A stretch of 64,000 nucleotides of DNA from an uncultured Flavobacteriaceae bacterium (lineage in GTDB: Bacteria; Bacteroidota; Bacteroidia; Flavobacteriales; Flavobacteriaceae), in contig CAJQNF010000059.1 of NCBI GenBank assembly GCA_905479625.1, positions 1-64,000 on the forward strand, written 5' to 3'. The translations under genes were made by a program, and so were the position numbers. The notes beneath the pieces were generated by a model, which saw only the letters and a list, made by a program, of their open reading frames with translations, was not told the DNA's origin and made no database searches. Every line of letters starts with the position of its first letter. Positions within the stretch are counted from its first letter, which is position 1. Shown piece after piece: positions 39,270-49,287 of the stretch.

Positions 39270-40262
39270 TTAGTTTGTTTTTAGATTCCAATATTTATTT
39301 TGTTCTTTTACAGAAGGTGTTTTTAAAGGTCTTACAATTCTGAATCCCACAAAGGGAGCATCAGTATGCCACCATAAACTCTTTGGAATTTGTGGATCTC
39401 TCATTTTCCATTTTTTTGAAGAAGCCATTCTCGAGGCACTTCTCAAGTCAATAGGGTCATCAATCCAGGATCCCCCACGAACTGCTTTAGGGTATGTCTT
39501 AGGATTCATTATAACAGGATCAACAACTATGTCTTTTGATGTTTTATATCCTGCTTCTTCGTAATGATCATATGTCCATTCAGCAACATTGCCATGCATA
39601 TCATACAGGCCCCATTTATTAGGGCTTTTTTCACCAACTTTATGAGAAGAATTCCTGCTATTTTTCTTGAACCATGCGTATTCAACCAGCCATGATTTAT
39701 CATCTCCATAGGAATAGGAAGAAGTAGACCCTGCTCTGCATGCATATTCCCATTCAGCTTCAGTTGGAAGTCGATAAAAATTTCCGGTAAGCGCTGATAA
39801 CCATTGACAAAACCTTGCAGCTGCCAATTGTGTCATACTAACGGCAGGATAACTTTTTACGCCCATACCAAAACTCATGTCTACATACGGAACTGTTGCT
39901 CCCGTTACTGCGTCTGGCTTTATCTGAACCTCTTTTCCTTTTACTATTGAGGTCTCCATGGCATCTAAGTCGCGACTTACAAATAAGTTATACAAATCCC
40001 AGGTGATTTCCACTTCACTCATCCAAAATGATGAAACCCTCACTTGATGTGCCGGAGCTTCATCTGGCTTGTGACCCCATCCCTTTTCTTCACTACCCAT
40101 AAGAAACACTCCTTCTTGAATAAATATCATATCGATATTTTTATCCGTTCCGGAAATCTTTTGTACATAGTTCTTATCAGAATCTTGTGCCATCATGACT
40201 TTTGTACTCAAACTAGATACAAGAATTGTTATGATGAAGATGCTTAAAAATTCCTTTAACAT
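39270..40262 (-). CDS. SUMF1/FGE-fold (formylglycine-generating-enzyme-like) secreted protein
   Basis: 'FLMGSEEKGWGHKPDEAPAHQVRVSSFWMSEVEITWDLYN', 'RLPTEAEWEYACRAGS', 'GNVAEWTYDHY', 'VRGGSW', 'GFRIVR'. Confidence 0.9.
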   Translation of the reverse strand: MLKEFLSIFIITILVSSLSTKVMMAQDSDKNYVQKISGTDKNIDMIFIQEGVFLMGSEEKGWGHKPDEAPAHQVRVSSFWMSEVEITWDLYNLFVSRDLDAMETSIVKGKEVQIKPDAVTGATVPYVDMSFGMGVKSYPAVSMTQLAAARFCQWLSALTGNFYRLPTEAEWEYACRAGSTSSYSYGDDKSWLVEYAWFKKNSRNSSHKVGEKSPNKWGLYDMHGNVAEWTYDHYEEAGYKTSKDIVVDPVIMNPKTYPKAVRGGSWIDDPIDLRSASRMASSKKWKMRDPQIPKSLWWHTDAPFVGFRIVRPLKTPSVKEQNKYWNLKTN

Positions 40263-40512
40263 TTATAATAGATTGATGGCTAACCTCTCAAAGTTAATAA
40301 AATGTTTCTATTTATTTAAGATAGTATTTCAACCATTATCTCGAAACTTGTTATTTCATTTTATTTCTCAGCATATTATCCGATATTTGTCTTTATGATG
40401 GATTTTCTCGTCAAACAAATGGTTGAAATGCCCTGGATTATCATTCCCGGTTTATAACCATTGTTCTCTACTTTAGTAATCAAATAGCAACATAACATTC
40501 ATTCAATATAAT

Positions 40513-41655
40513 ATGAGCAAAGTAATCGTAATAGGCGCAGGTATGGTAGGAAGCGCGATGGCCATCGACATGGCAAAAAATCATGATGTAACGCTAACCG
40601 ACATTAATTTGAAGGTACTTGAAGCGATCAAAGCAAAAAAATCTGAATTACATACCCAAACCCTTGATGTAACAGATAAAAAAGTATTGCAACAAACCAT
40701 CGCCCCTTTTGATCTGGTGATTTGTGCCGTTCCTGGGTTTTTAGGTTTTGAAACGCTGAAGTCGATTATAGAAGCTAGTAAAAATGTCATAGATATCTCC
40801 TTTTTTCCAGAAAACTCATTGGATCTGGATGACCTGGCTAAAGAGATGCAGGTAACCGCTATTGTTGACTGCGGAGTGGCACCTGGAATGGACAATGTTA
40901 TTTTGGGGCATTATAATGAAATCATGAAACTCACCGACTTCGAATGTCTCGTTGGCGGCCTTCCTAAAGAAAAAAAATGGCCATTTTGCTATAAAGCGCC
41001 CTTCTCTCCTATAGATGTGATCGAAGAATATACAAGACCAGCCAGATATGTCGAAAACGGATATGAAGTGGTTCGCGAAGCACTGACCGATTGTGATTAT
41101 GTTGATTTCGATAAAGTCGGAACACTTGAATCATTTAATTCAGATGGTTTAAGATCGATCATCTATACGATGCCCCACATTCCAAATATGAAAGAAAAAA
41201 CATTGAGGTATCCTGGTCATGTTGAATATATAAGGGTATTGAAGGAAAGTGGTTTTTTTAGTGAATCAAGTATAGAAGTTAACGGAACCGAAGTAAGTCC
41301 TCTTGATTTCACGAGTAAAATTCTATTCAATGAATGGAAGCTAGGTCCGAATGAAGAAGAAATTACAGTGATGCGAATCACATTAAAGGGTGAGAATTCC
41401 AAAGGGCTAATAGAAGAAATCACTTATGACCTTCATGACGAATACTGCCAGGAAACAGAGACTTCTTCTATGTCAAGAACTACCGGCTATACTGCCACAG
41501 CTGCCGCCAATCTGTTTTTGGATGGGCTATTCTCGGAAAAAGGTGTTTTCCCTCCTGAGTTGGTTGGTAAACATGAACCTTGTTTTGAATACTTCTTACA
41601 TTATTTGAAAGAGCGAAATATTCATTATATAAAAAGTTCGAAGATCCTTTCTTAA
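40513..41655 (+). CDS. Saccharopine dehydrogenase-family oxidoreductase
   Basis: 'MSKVIVIGAGMVGSAMAIDMAKNHDVTLTD', 'VDCGVAPGMDNVILGHYNE'. Confidence 0.88.
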   Translation: MSKVIVIGAGMVGSAMAIDMAKNHDVTLTDINLKVLEAIKAKKSELHTQTLDVTDKKVLQQTIAPFDLVICAVPGFLGFETLKSIIEASKNVIDISFFPENSLDLDDLAKEMQVTAIVDCGVAPGMDNVILGHYNEIMKLTDFECLVGGLPKEKKWPFCYKAPFSPIDVIEEYTRPARYVENGYEVVREALTDCDYVDFDKVGTLESFNSDGLRSIIYTMPHIPNMKEKTLRYPGHVEYIRVLKESGFFSESSIEVNGTEVSPLDFTSKILFNEWKLGPNEEEITVMRITLKGENSKGLIEEITYDLHDEYCQETETSSMSRTTGYTATAAANLFLDGLFSEKGVFPPELVGKHEPCFEYFLHYLKERNIHYIKSSKILS

Positions 41656-41680
41656 AATTATTCAAAAGCAAACGTATACC

Positions 41681-41707
41681 GGAGGAGGTTCCCTTCCCAC
41701 CTCCTCC
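41681..41707. other. GC-rich hairpin between convergent genes (possible terminator/RNA stability element)
   Basis: GGAGGAGGT-TCCCTTCCC-ACCTCCTCC perfect 9-bp stem, 25 nt after the plus-strand stop; no strong T run. Confidence 0.5.
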
Positions 41708-41770
41708 ATTGGTAATAAAATCGCATTATTTTATGCTGTGTCAAATTTGATGTTCTTTTAACATCGTTGA

Positions 41771-42298
41771 TTATAGGTCTAAAATCTTTTGACCAAAACC
41801 CTTGACTCTGTCCCAATCTGTATATTCAATCTTAGCATTGCTGTCAGTTGGTCCCTTGGTCATCCACATGATAAACTGAATCATGATCCTGTCAAAGAAA
41901 GGATACTTTTTATAATCCAGTTTTCCTGCAAACACCTCTACTTTTGTGGGTCTCCATGTAATTTCTTTAAAGAATTTGATCACATATGGATTGGTATCCG
42001 CCTGATTTTTCTCTGGTTTTCGCGCCACAAGGTTGACCGAAAAGAAGGCAGTTTTACGGGTGTCCAGTGCCTCTTTATGCTCATTTATAAAATCAATAAT
42101 AGTCTTATGATGCACACCGTACCTGATACTGGAGCCAATGATGATCTTATCAAAGGCTTCTAGATTACCATCAAAATCAGCCACTTCATACAAGGACATT
42201 TGCTTTCCTTCCTGTTTTAACTGGTCAGTTAAAACATTTGAAATTTTCTTTGTTTGTCCATCTACGGAAGCATAGAGGAGTAAAATCTTATCTGTCAT
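41771..42298 (-). CDS. hemG: HemG-like flavodoxin (menaquinone-dependent protoporphyrinogen IX dehydrogenase)
   Basis: Start MTDKILLLYASVDGQTKKI at 42298; 'IIGSSIRYGVHHKTIIDFI', 'FFSVNLVARKPEKNQADTNPYVIKFF', 'QFIMWMTKGPTD'. Confidence 0.85.
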   Translation of the reverse strand: MTDKILLLYASVDGQTKKISNVLTDQLKQEGKQMSLYEVADFDGNLEAFDKIIIGSSIRYGVHHKTIIDFINEHKEALDTRKTAFFSVNLVARKPEKNQADTNPYVIKFFKEITWRPTKVEVFAGKLDYKKYPFFDRIMIQFIMWMTKGPTDSNAKIEYTDWDRVKGFGQKILDL

Positions 42299-42309
42299 TG
42301 AAATTAATT

Positions 42310-43887
42310 TTATCTGTTTGTTTGGGCAGTTTTCATCCTCTCTAGTTGTTCCTTTAGTTTTAAGGCTGCCGGTGTAATGGCCAGCCCACCCATGCCTGTA
42401 CATTTTACGCAAGTGGGCATATCGGCACTTACCCTTTCTACTGTTTCCAATACCTGATCAAGTGGTATAAGATGTGCAAAACCTGATATCGCCATGGTGG
42501 CAGAAGACAAAGCGTTAACCGCTGCACTTGTGTTCTTTCCCAAACAAGGTGCCTCAACCCTGTCGGCTATCGGGTCGCAAACCAAGCCAATCATATTCTG
42601 AATTGCCATTGAAGCTGCGCCTAATCCCTGAGCTGCTGTTCCGCCAAAGAGCTGAACGATTCCTGCTGCTGCCATACCGGCTGACGCTCCGCATTCTACT
42701 TGACATCCGTGTTCCTCTGCCGAAAATCCAGGTCCCATTGCGAAATAAGCCCCCACAAGTCCTGCCGCATAATAACACATAATTTTATCGTCCATTGTGG
42801 CTTCAACTTCATCTGAAACTGCCTTTAAAGCAGCACCTACTGTACCGCAAGACCCGGCTGTAGGATTTGCTACAATGACTTCCAAGGCACTCTTAGATTC
42901 CATAATTGCAGCAACGTTTTCAATAATTTTATTGATAATGGATCCTTGAAGTATTTTCCCCCTTTGTTCTGCTTTGGCCACAAGGTTTGACTGTTGTGGC
43001 AAAAGTCTATCTTCATATGCTGTTCCTGCCAGGCCCTTGCTTATACTTCCTTCAATGATCTCTATAATAGTTTTCATTTTATCTTTTAATACCTCCTCAG
43101 AAAGTCCGCTTCGGTATTGCTCGTAAAGTAAACCCAAAGCCCCGAGCGACAAATCTTCTGCAACGCTGTAATCGATGAGCGTTTCTATTGACGAAAATGG
43201 AAGTTCTCTTTCCTGTCCGGCAATTACCGGCATGACGGGTAGCACATTTGCCACTTTGTAGACTTCATCATATTGCGTAATATGATATTTTAATCCCTCA
43301 TCAAAAGGCTGAAAACTTTCAAAAATATATAATTTAAAGTCAGGTGATTCGACACATTTTAATTGAGCCTCTGGCGGTTTTATTTCCAGCAATTCCTTTT
43401 CTATAGTGCCATATGACCAAACCAAAAGTTCGTGATAATCTCCTTTCATATTCACCTCGCAGTTGTCAATTTTTTGAATTTCAAAAGATCCCCCACCCAA
43501 AGAAGCAGCAAGCACTTTCACATGATCTCCCTGAATAGAAGTTAAAGTGAGCAGCATGCTGTTCGCATGGGTATTATCAAAAGTGCTAATCTCGTAGTCG
43601 ATGTTGACCCCTCTCTCCGAAGCTATTCTTTCGGTTTGTTTCATCAGATCATCCGCCATATCAATCTCCAGCAAACCACCGTTCATTCCTAAAACAGTAC
43701 CCTGCTCCTCATAATTTGTTACCCAGGCTCCATCCTTATCAAATGCGATCAAAGCATGTTTAAGTGGACCGTCAATCATGTGCACTGCCATCTTTGCAAC
43801 CCTCCAGGAGGCAGCGGTATGAGAACTTGAAGGACCTCTCATTACAGGGCCGATCACATCATTAAAAATACTAGGAAAACTATTCAT
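42310..43887 (-). CDS. sdaA: L-serine dehydratase, iron-sulfur dependent, single chain
   Basis: 'GPVMRGPSSSHTAA', 'NPTAGSCGTVGAAL', 'CQVECGASAGMAAAGI', 'GLVCDPIADRVEAPCLGKN', 'CVKCTGMGG'. Confidence 0.88.
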   Translation of the reverse strand: MNSFPSIFNDVIGPVMRGPSSSHTAASWRVAKMAVHMIDGPLKHALIAFDKDGAWVTNYEEQGTVLGMNGGLLEIDMADDLMKQTERIASERGVNIDYEISTFDNTHANSMLLTLTSIQGDHVKVLAASLGGGSFEIQKIDNCEVNMKGDYHELLVWSYGTIEKELLEIKPPEAQLKCVESPDFKLYIFESFQPFDEGLKYHITQYDEVYKVANVLPVMPVIAGQERELPFSSIETLIDYSVAEDLSLGALGLLYEQYRSGLSEEVLKDKMKTIIEIIEGSISKGLAGTAYEDRLLPQQSNLVAKAEQRGKILQGSIINKIIENVAAIMESKSALEVIVANPTAGSCGTVGAALKAVSDEVEATMDDKIMCYYAAGLVGAYFAMGPGFSAEEHGCQVECGASAGMAAAGIVQLFGGTAAQGLGAASMAIQNMIGLVCDPIADRVEAPCLGKNTSAAVNALSSATMAISGFAHLIPLDQVLETVERVSADMPTCVKCTGMGGLAITPAALKLKEQLERMKTAQTNR

Positions 43888-44061
43888 GAGATTTTACTTT
43901 AATACAGTTAAGATCTTAGGAAAAAGGATTGTTCTTACTCCCATTAAAATTACATAATAATTTCTAATTGATTACTAATTAACTTGAATCGGCACCAAGT
44001 TGATTTTTTACTTTGAAGACAAAAACTTATTTTCGTACTCACCATTATTAATAAAGCTCCA

Positions 44062-44784
44062 ATGCTAAAGAAATATTTCTTGATTGCCCTTCCAATGATC
44101 CTTCTGAATCCATATATACAGTTGTTTGCTCAAAAAGACCAAATCCCTTTGGAATCTAAATTAGAACAGGCTAGTGAAAGGCAGTTGATAAAAATTGGGA
44201 TGATTTCAGCATCTAAACCTGCCAAACTGAAGTTTGGTAACTTTAGTACTGATAACAGGAAGGGCATCAGCACAACTCAGGGGGATGATGCTTCGCAACT
44301 CCTCTTTTCCTTTGACCTTCAGAATACCAAAGGAGATCTTGCAAAAGTAGAAGCTTCGGGAAACAAGGAAAATGTAAAAACTGAAAAAGAAAGTCAAGAG
44401 CAAAACGATATCAGCGTCTATATCACAACAAGTCTTGATCAGGATGACCTCTGGGTGCTGCTCATTGGAAAAAATAACGAAAGTAAAGAGCTATCCTTAA
44501 AAGATATTTTTCTAACCAATGGAAATGAAGAAATCACATTTAAGCATGTTATCGGTACCCCAACCAATAAATCAGAAGTAACTGCCCCTAAGGGGATAGA
44601 GGCTTTTATAGATGATTATCCCATTGCCGCAATGCAATATTATTCAGGCGGTTCATTTAGCTATAAAAAATTTATCTGGATCTCTGAGCAATCAGAACCA
44701 CAATTACAATTGGTCATGGCTGCTGTTTTTTCTGCTATGTTAGAAGTTGGGGATTATTTCCAAGATGGCGGTTTTACTGATTAA
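44062..44784 (+). CDS. Secreted protein of unknown function
   Basis: Signal peptide 'LIALPMILLNPYIQLFAQ'; no recognised motif. Confidence 0.65.
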   Translation: MLKKYFLIALPMILLNPYIQLFAQKDQIPLESKLEQASERQLIKIGMISASKPAKLKFGNFSTDNRKGISTTQGDDASQLLFSFDLQNTKGDLAKVEASGNKENVKTEKESQEQNDISVYITTSLDQDDLWVLLIGKNNESKELSLKDIFLTNGNEEITFKHVIGTPTNKSEVTAPKGIEAFIDDYPIAAMQYYSGGSFSYKKFIWISEQSEPQLQLVMAAVFSAMLEVGDYFQDGGFTD

Positions 44785-44798
44785 CCTTCTTCCCCACG

Positions 44799-45794
44799 TT
44801 AAATCTTGCCAAGTATTTTATCCATGATCCAGCTTGTATGTAAAGCTGTTTTACCTGTTGAAGGATGGGCGAAATCGTTTCCAAACAAATCCATTTGCAT
44901 GGCCTCAACATGACCCGACTGGACATGCTTAGGATGATCAATTGTGATTTCCTGTCTATCTGTATTGGTTTCTATTAGCAACGGTACCTCCTGAAAAACA
45001 GAAAACGAGATCTTTCCTTCGCTACCGAATATTTCGACCCGATCTTCATTACCAAAACTTCCAAAATTCCAATTACCAGTTCCGGTAACCCCTGACTTAT
45101 GCATCCATGAACCAACAACCGTATCAGGGGCTGAATACAATCCTTGCTGATTTTTACAGCACCCTGAAGCGTCTATGACATCCCCCAATAAAAAATGGAA
45201 CAAATCGAGTCCGTGACTTGCCAGATCATCAAAATAACCTCCCGGAGCTACCTGAACATCCGTTCTCCAATTTGGAGCCTGCGATAGATCTAATTCACTC
45301 GGCGGCTTAGATAAAACCCAGTTTATATGCCTAACAAGTCCGATCTGACCCGTATCCAACCATTTTTTGACTTGTAGAAATCTAGGTAAAGTACGTCTGT
45401 AATAGGCAATAAACAAGGGTAGCTCTTTTGCTTCAAATGCATTATATATCTGAAGACACTCCTTATAACTCAAAGCCATTGGTTTCTCTATACAACATGG
45501 CTTTCCAGCTTTAGCAACTAGCAAGGCATAATCCAAATGTGAATCAGGCGGTGTAGCAATATAAACTGCATCCACCTCTGAACAATTGATAAGCGCATTG
45601 GCATCATTATAAAATTTTGCGACTTTATGACGTTCGGCATAATCTTTGGCCTTGTTGAGATCTCTTCTCATCACTGCAACAAGTTCAAATCCCTCCGTCT
45701 GTTGATAGGCTGGTCCGCTTTTGAGTTCAGTAACGTTCCCACATCCAATGATGCCCCATCGAATGGAATTTAAATGTTTGGTATAAGTCTGCAT
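44799..45794 (-). CDS. Gfo/Idh/MocA oxidoreductase (cytoplasmic)
   Basis: 'IRWGIIGCGNVTELKSGPAYQ', 'PCCIEKPMALSYKE', 'GGYFDDLASHGLDLFHFLLGD'. Confidence 0.9.
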   Translation of the reverse strand: MQTYTKHLNSIRWGIIGCGNVTELKSGPAYQQTEGFELVAVMRRDLNKAKDYAERHKVAKFYNDANALINCSEVDAVYIATPPDSHLDYALLVAKAGKPCCIEKPMALSYKECLQIYNAFEAKELPLFIAYYRRTLPRFLQVKKWLDTGQIGLVRHINWVLSKPPSELDLSQAPNWRTDVQVAPGGYFDDLASHGLDLFHFLLGDVIDASGCCKNQQGLYSAPDTVVGSWMHKSGVTGTGNWNFGSFGNEDRVEIFGSEGKISFSVFQEVPLLIETNTDRQEITIDHPKHVQSGHVEAMQMDLFGNDFAHPSTGKTALHTSWIMDKILGKI

Positions 45795-45844
45795 ATGTGG
45801 AAATTACTGATAAAAGTAAAAATACTAAAATCTGAATTGAGAAC

Positions 45845-46237
45845 TTAGTCGATCATTGTATCTTTTTTCCTGTTCTTTAGATGCCCAAGTATAAACAAGA
45901 TTCCAACAAGTATAAAGGGGAAGGTTATCATTGTGATCACCCAGAGGCTCATGGACACTGAACCGTTCATACGATAATTGTGTATATATATAAAAGGGCT
46001 TAGTCCAATGCCAATGATCAGGAAGATAATCCCTCCGACCAATTCCCATTTCCAGGCGATCAATAATATTATAAGCAATATAAAGGAGGGGATAAGATGC
46101 ATTGCGAACCCCTGCAATTGTTGCCAAATTGTAAGGTTCGGATCAAAAGCATCCAAAGCAAAAATACTCACAAAACTGATGGCCAGAATACAAATTATTC
46201 TGGGAAGCCAATAAATAAGTCTTGGATTGATCGTCAT
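45845..46237 (-). CDS. Small four-helix membrane protein of unknown function
   Basis: 130 aa with about four hydrophobic segments. Confidence 0.65.
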   Translation of the reverse strand: MTINPRLIYWLPRIICILAISFVSIFALDAFDPNLTIWQQLQGFAMHLIPSFILLIILLIAWKWELVGGIIFLIIGIGLSPFIYIHNYRMNGSVSMSLWVITMITFPFILVGILFILGHLKNRKKDTMID

Positions 46238-46339
46238 GACCCTTGTTTAACGTAAAACTACTACGCCCAAAATTTCTTTCATATGACAAGGGTCAATAAA
46301 AATATTGACGCTAATCAAAAATGAGGTCAAATTGATCGT

Positions 46340-47143
46340 CTACATCTTATGCAAATAAACCAACCTATCATTCAATGGTTGTTCATCTCTGAAATTTTCC
46401 AAGGGCATATTGTCTTTTAATTTTAGCACCTCTTCCAAGGAAACAACAATAGGTTCTTTGAATATGACCCATTGCACATTCTCCGTACAGGGTGGGGTCG
46501 TCAATGATCCTCCATAGGAATAGTACGACTTATTATCAGGGAACAATTTTGAAAGGTCAAAAGACTTTTCTATTTCCTTTTCTTGTCCCTTTTGCAAGGG
46601 AAGAAACTTTTCCATATCCTCCATGGTCTGACTTTGTTCTCCTTCTACTCCAAAAATGCCCAGAACAGTATAATTTTTTTCCTGACTTTGATGAACAAGG
46701 TGGATTTCAATTGGATATCTAACCCCATTAACCGTGTGTTCCGAAGGTTCATGAAAATGAATTTGAATCAAATTATAATTGGTTTCATTATAAGAAATCG
46801 AATCACCCTTGTCAAAATCAAACTGAATGGAATGCCCGTTATTCCTAACCTTGTTCAAAATCGTTTCTGCTGAATAATGCAAGTTGATTAAACTTTTCTG
46901 ATCTCTATCTTCGATAGTATGAATATCAATGATATTAACCGGAGATTGTCTTTGCCCCGAGCAATCTGAATTTTTTTCGAATTCTGCCCAATGTTCAGGT
47001 GAAGTTTCTCCATCATAACTCCAATGAGTTTCATGTGACTGCTCCTTGTGGGCTTCTTTGTACCAATGTTGTTGTTGCTTTTTACTGCAGGAAATCATAC
47101 TTAGAAAAAGTAGTGCGATTCCTATTTTCATTAATAATTTCAT
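46340..47143 (-). CDS. Alpha-class carbonic anhydrase lipoprotein
   Basis: Lipobox 'LLFLSMISC'; 'SPEHWAEFEKNSDCSGQRQSPVNI', 'IQIHFHEPSEHTVNGVRYPIEIHLVH' zinc His ligands, 'YSYGGSLTTPPCTENVQWVIFKEPI'. Confidence 0.93.
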   Translation of the reverse strand: MKLLMKIGIALLFLSMISCSKKQQQHWYKEAHKEQSHETHWSYDGETSPEHWAEFEKNSDCSGQRQSPVNIIDIHTIEDRDQKSLINLHYSAETILNKVRNNGHSIQFDFDKGDSISYNETNYNLIQIHFHEPSEHTVNGVRYPIEIHLVHQSQEKNYTVLGIFGVEGEQSQTMEDMEKFLPLQKGQEKEIEKSFDLSKLFPDNKSYYSYGGSLTTPPCTENVQWVIFKEPIVVSLEEVLKLKDNMPLENFRDEQPLNDRLVYLHKM

Positions 47144-47353
47144 TCCTTAGGAATTTTAAGGCTCCTTTAGGTTAAGAAAACATCTTACATCTGTGCCTTT
47201 GACACTTCTTTATCATCTATGTTCAGATAAAATAAAGGAATCCAAATTAAATTTCAGGCGTAAAGGTATTTACATGTAATGAACTTACGTATGACAAAAA
47301 TCAATAACAAATATAATTTTTAATCTTATTTGAAATAGTTACTTTACTGAATT

Positions 47354-49165
47354 CTAATTATTTTCATTTAAATAATAATCTTGTAAAACATAAAAGGCCT
47401 TTTTAGGGACTCCTTGTTCTGAGATCAAACCCTTTCGATTAAAATCCTTTTGGATTCGCTGTAAATGTCTCCTTGCCGATCTGAAATCCATAAGAATCCA
47501 TGGGGATAGCCCCGCCAAAAATTCAATATTTCGCACCATTTCAATATTGGATTCATAAAGCGCTTCCTGGTATTCTTCCGTCCATCTTTCATTCTTCTCC
47601 CCATGCATACCTTGAAGGGCCCCACCTCCCATTTCACTCATGACCATCGGTTTGTCATAATTGTTTTTCCATTTTACATCTGAACATGATTCAATTTCAT
47701 CCACATACCAGCCACAATAATGGTTGATACCAATAACATCTACATGTTCTCCTAGAGGGTCATCAATCACTTTTCCTCCTTCATCATTGCTTTGTGTATC
47801 GAGTGCTGCAGAGACCAATCGCGTAGGATCCAATTCTCTAACTTTTAAAGACAAATTTTTCAAAAACTCATTTCTGGCTTCGCTTTCAGGTGTTTCATTC
47901 GCAATTCCCCAAAGAATAATGGCAGCCCTGTTCTTGTCTCGGTTAATCATTTCTTCCAATTGGTTTTCTGCATTCAGATAGGTGTCTTTATTGTCAAAAA
48001 GCACGGTCCAATACACAGGGATTTCTGACCAAATTAAAATACCCATTTTTTCAGCCTCTTTCACCATGGTTTCACTATGTGGATAATGCGCCAGTCGAAT
48101 AAAATTACAGCCTAATTCTTTTGCCCATTTCAATAAAATTACACATTCCTCTTTTGAGGTCACACGCCCTGTTTTAAATGGGGCTTCCTCATGTATAGAG
48201 ATTCCTTTTAAGAATATATTTTCCCCATTTAAAAAAATCTTACTACCCCTGGTTTCGATAGTTCTGAAACCAATTTGATCAGTAACCTGATCACTCTTTG
48301 AAATAATATTTAACGTGTATAAAGTTGGTGATTCAGGCGCCCAAAGCTTAGGCTTGGCTTTGAATGAAAACATTGCTTTACCATTTTTAACCTCCGCCTC
48401 TATTTTTTTGTTTAACTCCGGAATTTCAATTTTTACAATCTCACCATCACTACTATTTTCGAGGTCAACCCATCCGGTTATTTGAGTTTTACTATTTTTT
48501 TCAAGTTGTAGAAAATAATCTTTAATATGGCTTTTGGGTACTCCAACAAGATGTACAGCACGTGTAATACCTCCATAATTCCACCAATCTGTATTCACTG
48601 TGGGAATGGCCTCTCGCTTTCTTTTATTATCAACTTTTACAACCAAAAAATTATCCTTCTCCTTTAATTTATTGGTAACATCGAATTGAAACGGTGTATA
48701 ACCTCCTACATGGGAGCCCAACTTTTCTCCGTTTAAATAAACAATAGCCTCATAATTCACCGCTTCAAAGTATAGATAAGTGATTTGATTGTCCTTAGCA
48801 GAATAATCAAATGATTTTTTGTACCAAACAGTTCCTTCATAATAATAAAGCTTTTCCATTTGTGTATTCCAATCACCTGGCACCATTAACTCAATATCAC
48901 TGTCAAAATCATATTCAATCAAATCTGATGGTGACTGTGGTTTCTTATTTTCAAAATAACCGTTCTTCTCTTTTGGCAAATACCTATGGTTATAATATCC
49001 ATTTTCCAAGGGGTCAACAATGGCCTGCCACAAACCTTTTAAACTTGTGACATCTCGTGAATTAATATTCTGAATAACTGTTGTTTTTTCTTCTAATTCT
49101 TGGGCTACTACATGAAACTGCATGAAGAAGATCATAAAGAATAATAAGTAATACGCTTGTTTCAT
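47354..49165 (-). CDS. Glycoside hydrolase family 2 (beta-glucuronidase/galactosidase type), secreted
   Basis: 'LKGISIHEEAPFKTGRV', 'IILWGIANETPES' acid/base region, 'PMVMSEMGGGA' nucleophile region; signal peptide. Confidence 0.9.
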   Translation of the reverse strand: MKQAYYLLFFMIFFMQFHVVAQELEEKTTVIQNINSRDVTSLKGLWQAIVDPLENGYYNHRYLPKEKNGYFENKKPQSPSDLIEYDFDSDIELMVPGDWNTQMEKLYYYEGTVWYKKSFDYSAKDNQITYLYFEAVNYEAIVYLNGEKLGSHVGGYTPFQFDVTNKLKEKDNFLVVKVDNKRKREAIPTVNTDWWNYGGITRAVHLVGVPKSHIKDYFLQLEKNSKTQITGWVDLENSSDGEIVKIEIPELNKKIEAEVKNGKAMFSFKAKPKLWAPESPTLYTLNIISKSDQVTDQIGFRTIETRGSKIFLNGENIFLKGISIHEEAPFKTGRVTSKEECVILLKWAKELGCNFIRLAHYPHSETMVKEAEKMGILIWSEIPVYWTVLFDNKDTYLNAENQLEEMINRDKNRAAIILWGIANETPESEARNEFLKNLSLKVRELDPTRLVSAALDTQSNDEGGKVIDDPLGEHVDVIGINHYCGWYVDEIESCSDVKWKNNYDKPMVMSEMGGGALQGMHGEKNERWTEEYQEALYESNIEMVRNIEFLAGLSPWILMDFRSARRHLQRIQKDFNRKGLISEQGVPKKAFYVLQDYYLNENN

Positions 49166-49287
49166 TTATTTGGTTATTTATGTTGATAATAAAAAATATA
49201 CATAGATTATATGTTCAAGACGGAACAACTAAAGTATGAGTATAGATCATGAGAAATAATAGATTTCACTTATCAGTTCTTACTTAA

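Noticed and set aside
42528-42782. Two opposite-strand/frame ORFs within serine dehydratase
   Set aside because: Overlap the conserved Cys-rich core of sdaA; spurious
45825-46127. 100-aa minus-strand ORF overlapping the small membrane protein
   Set aside because: The 130-aa frame (45845-46237) has coherent transmembrane segments; the alternative frame does not
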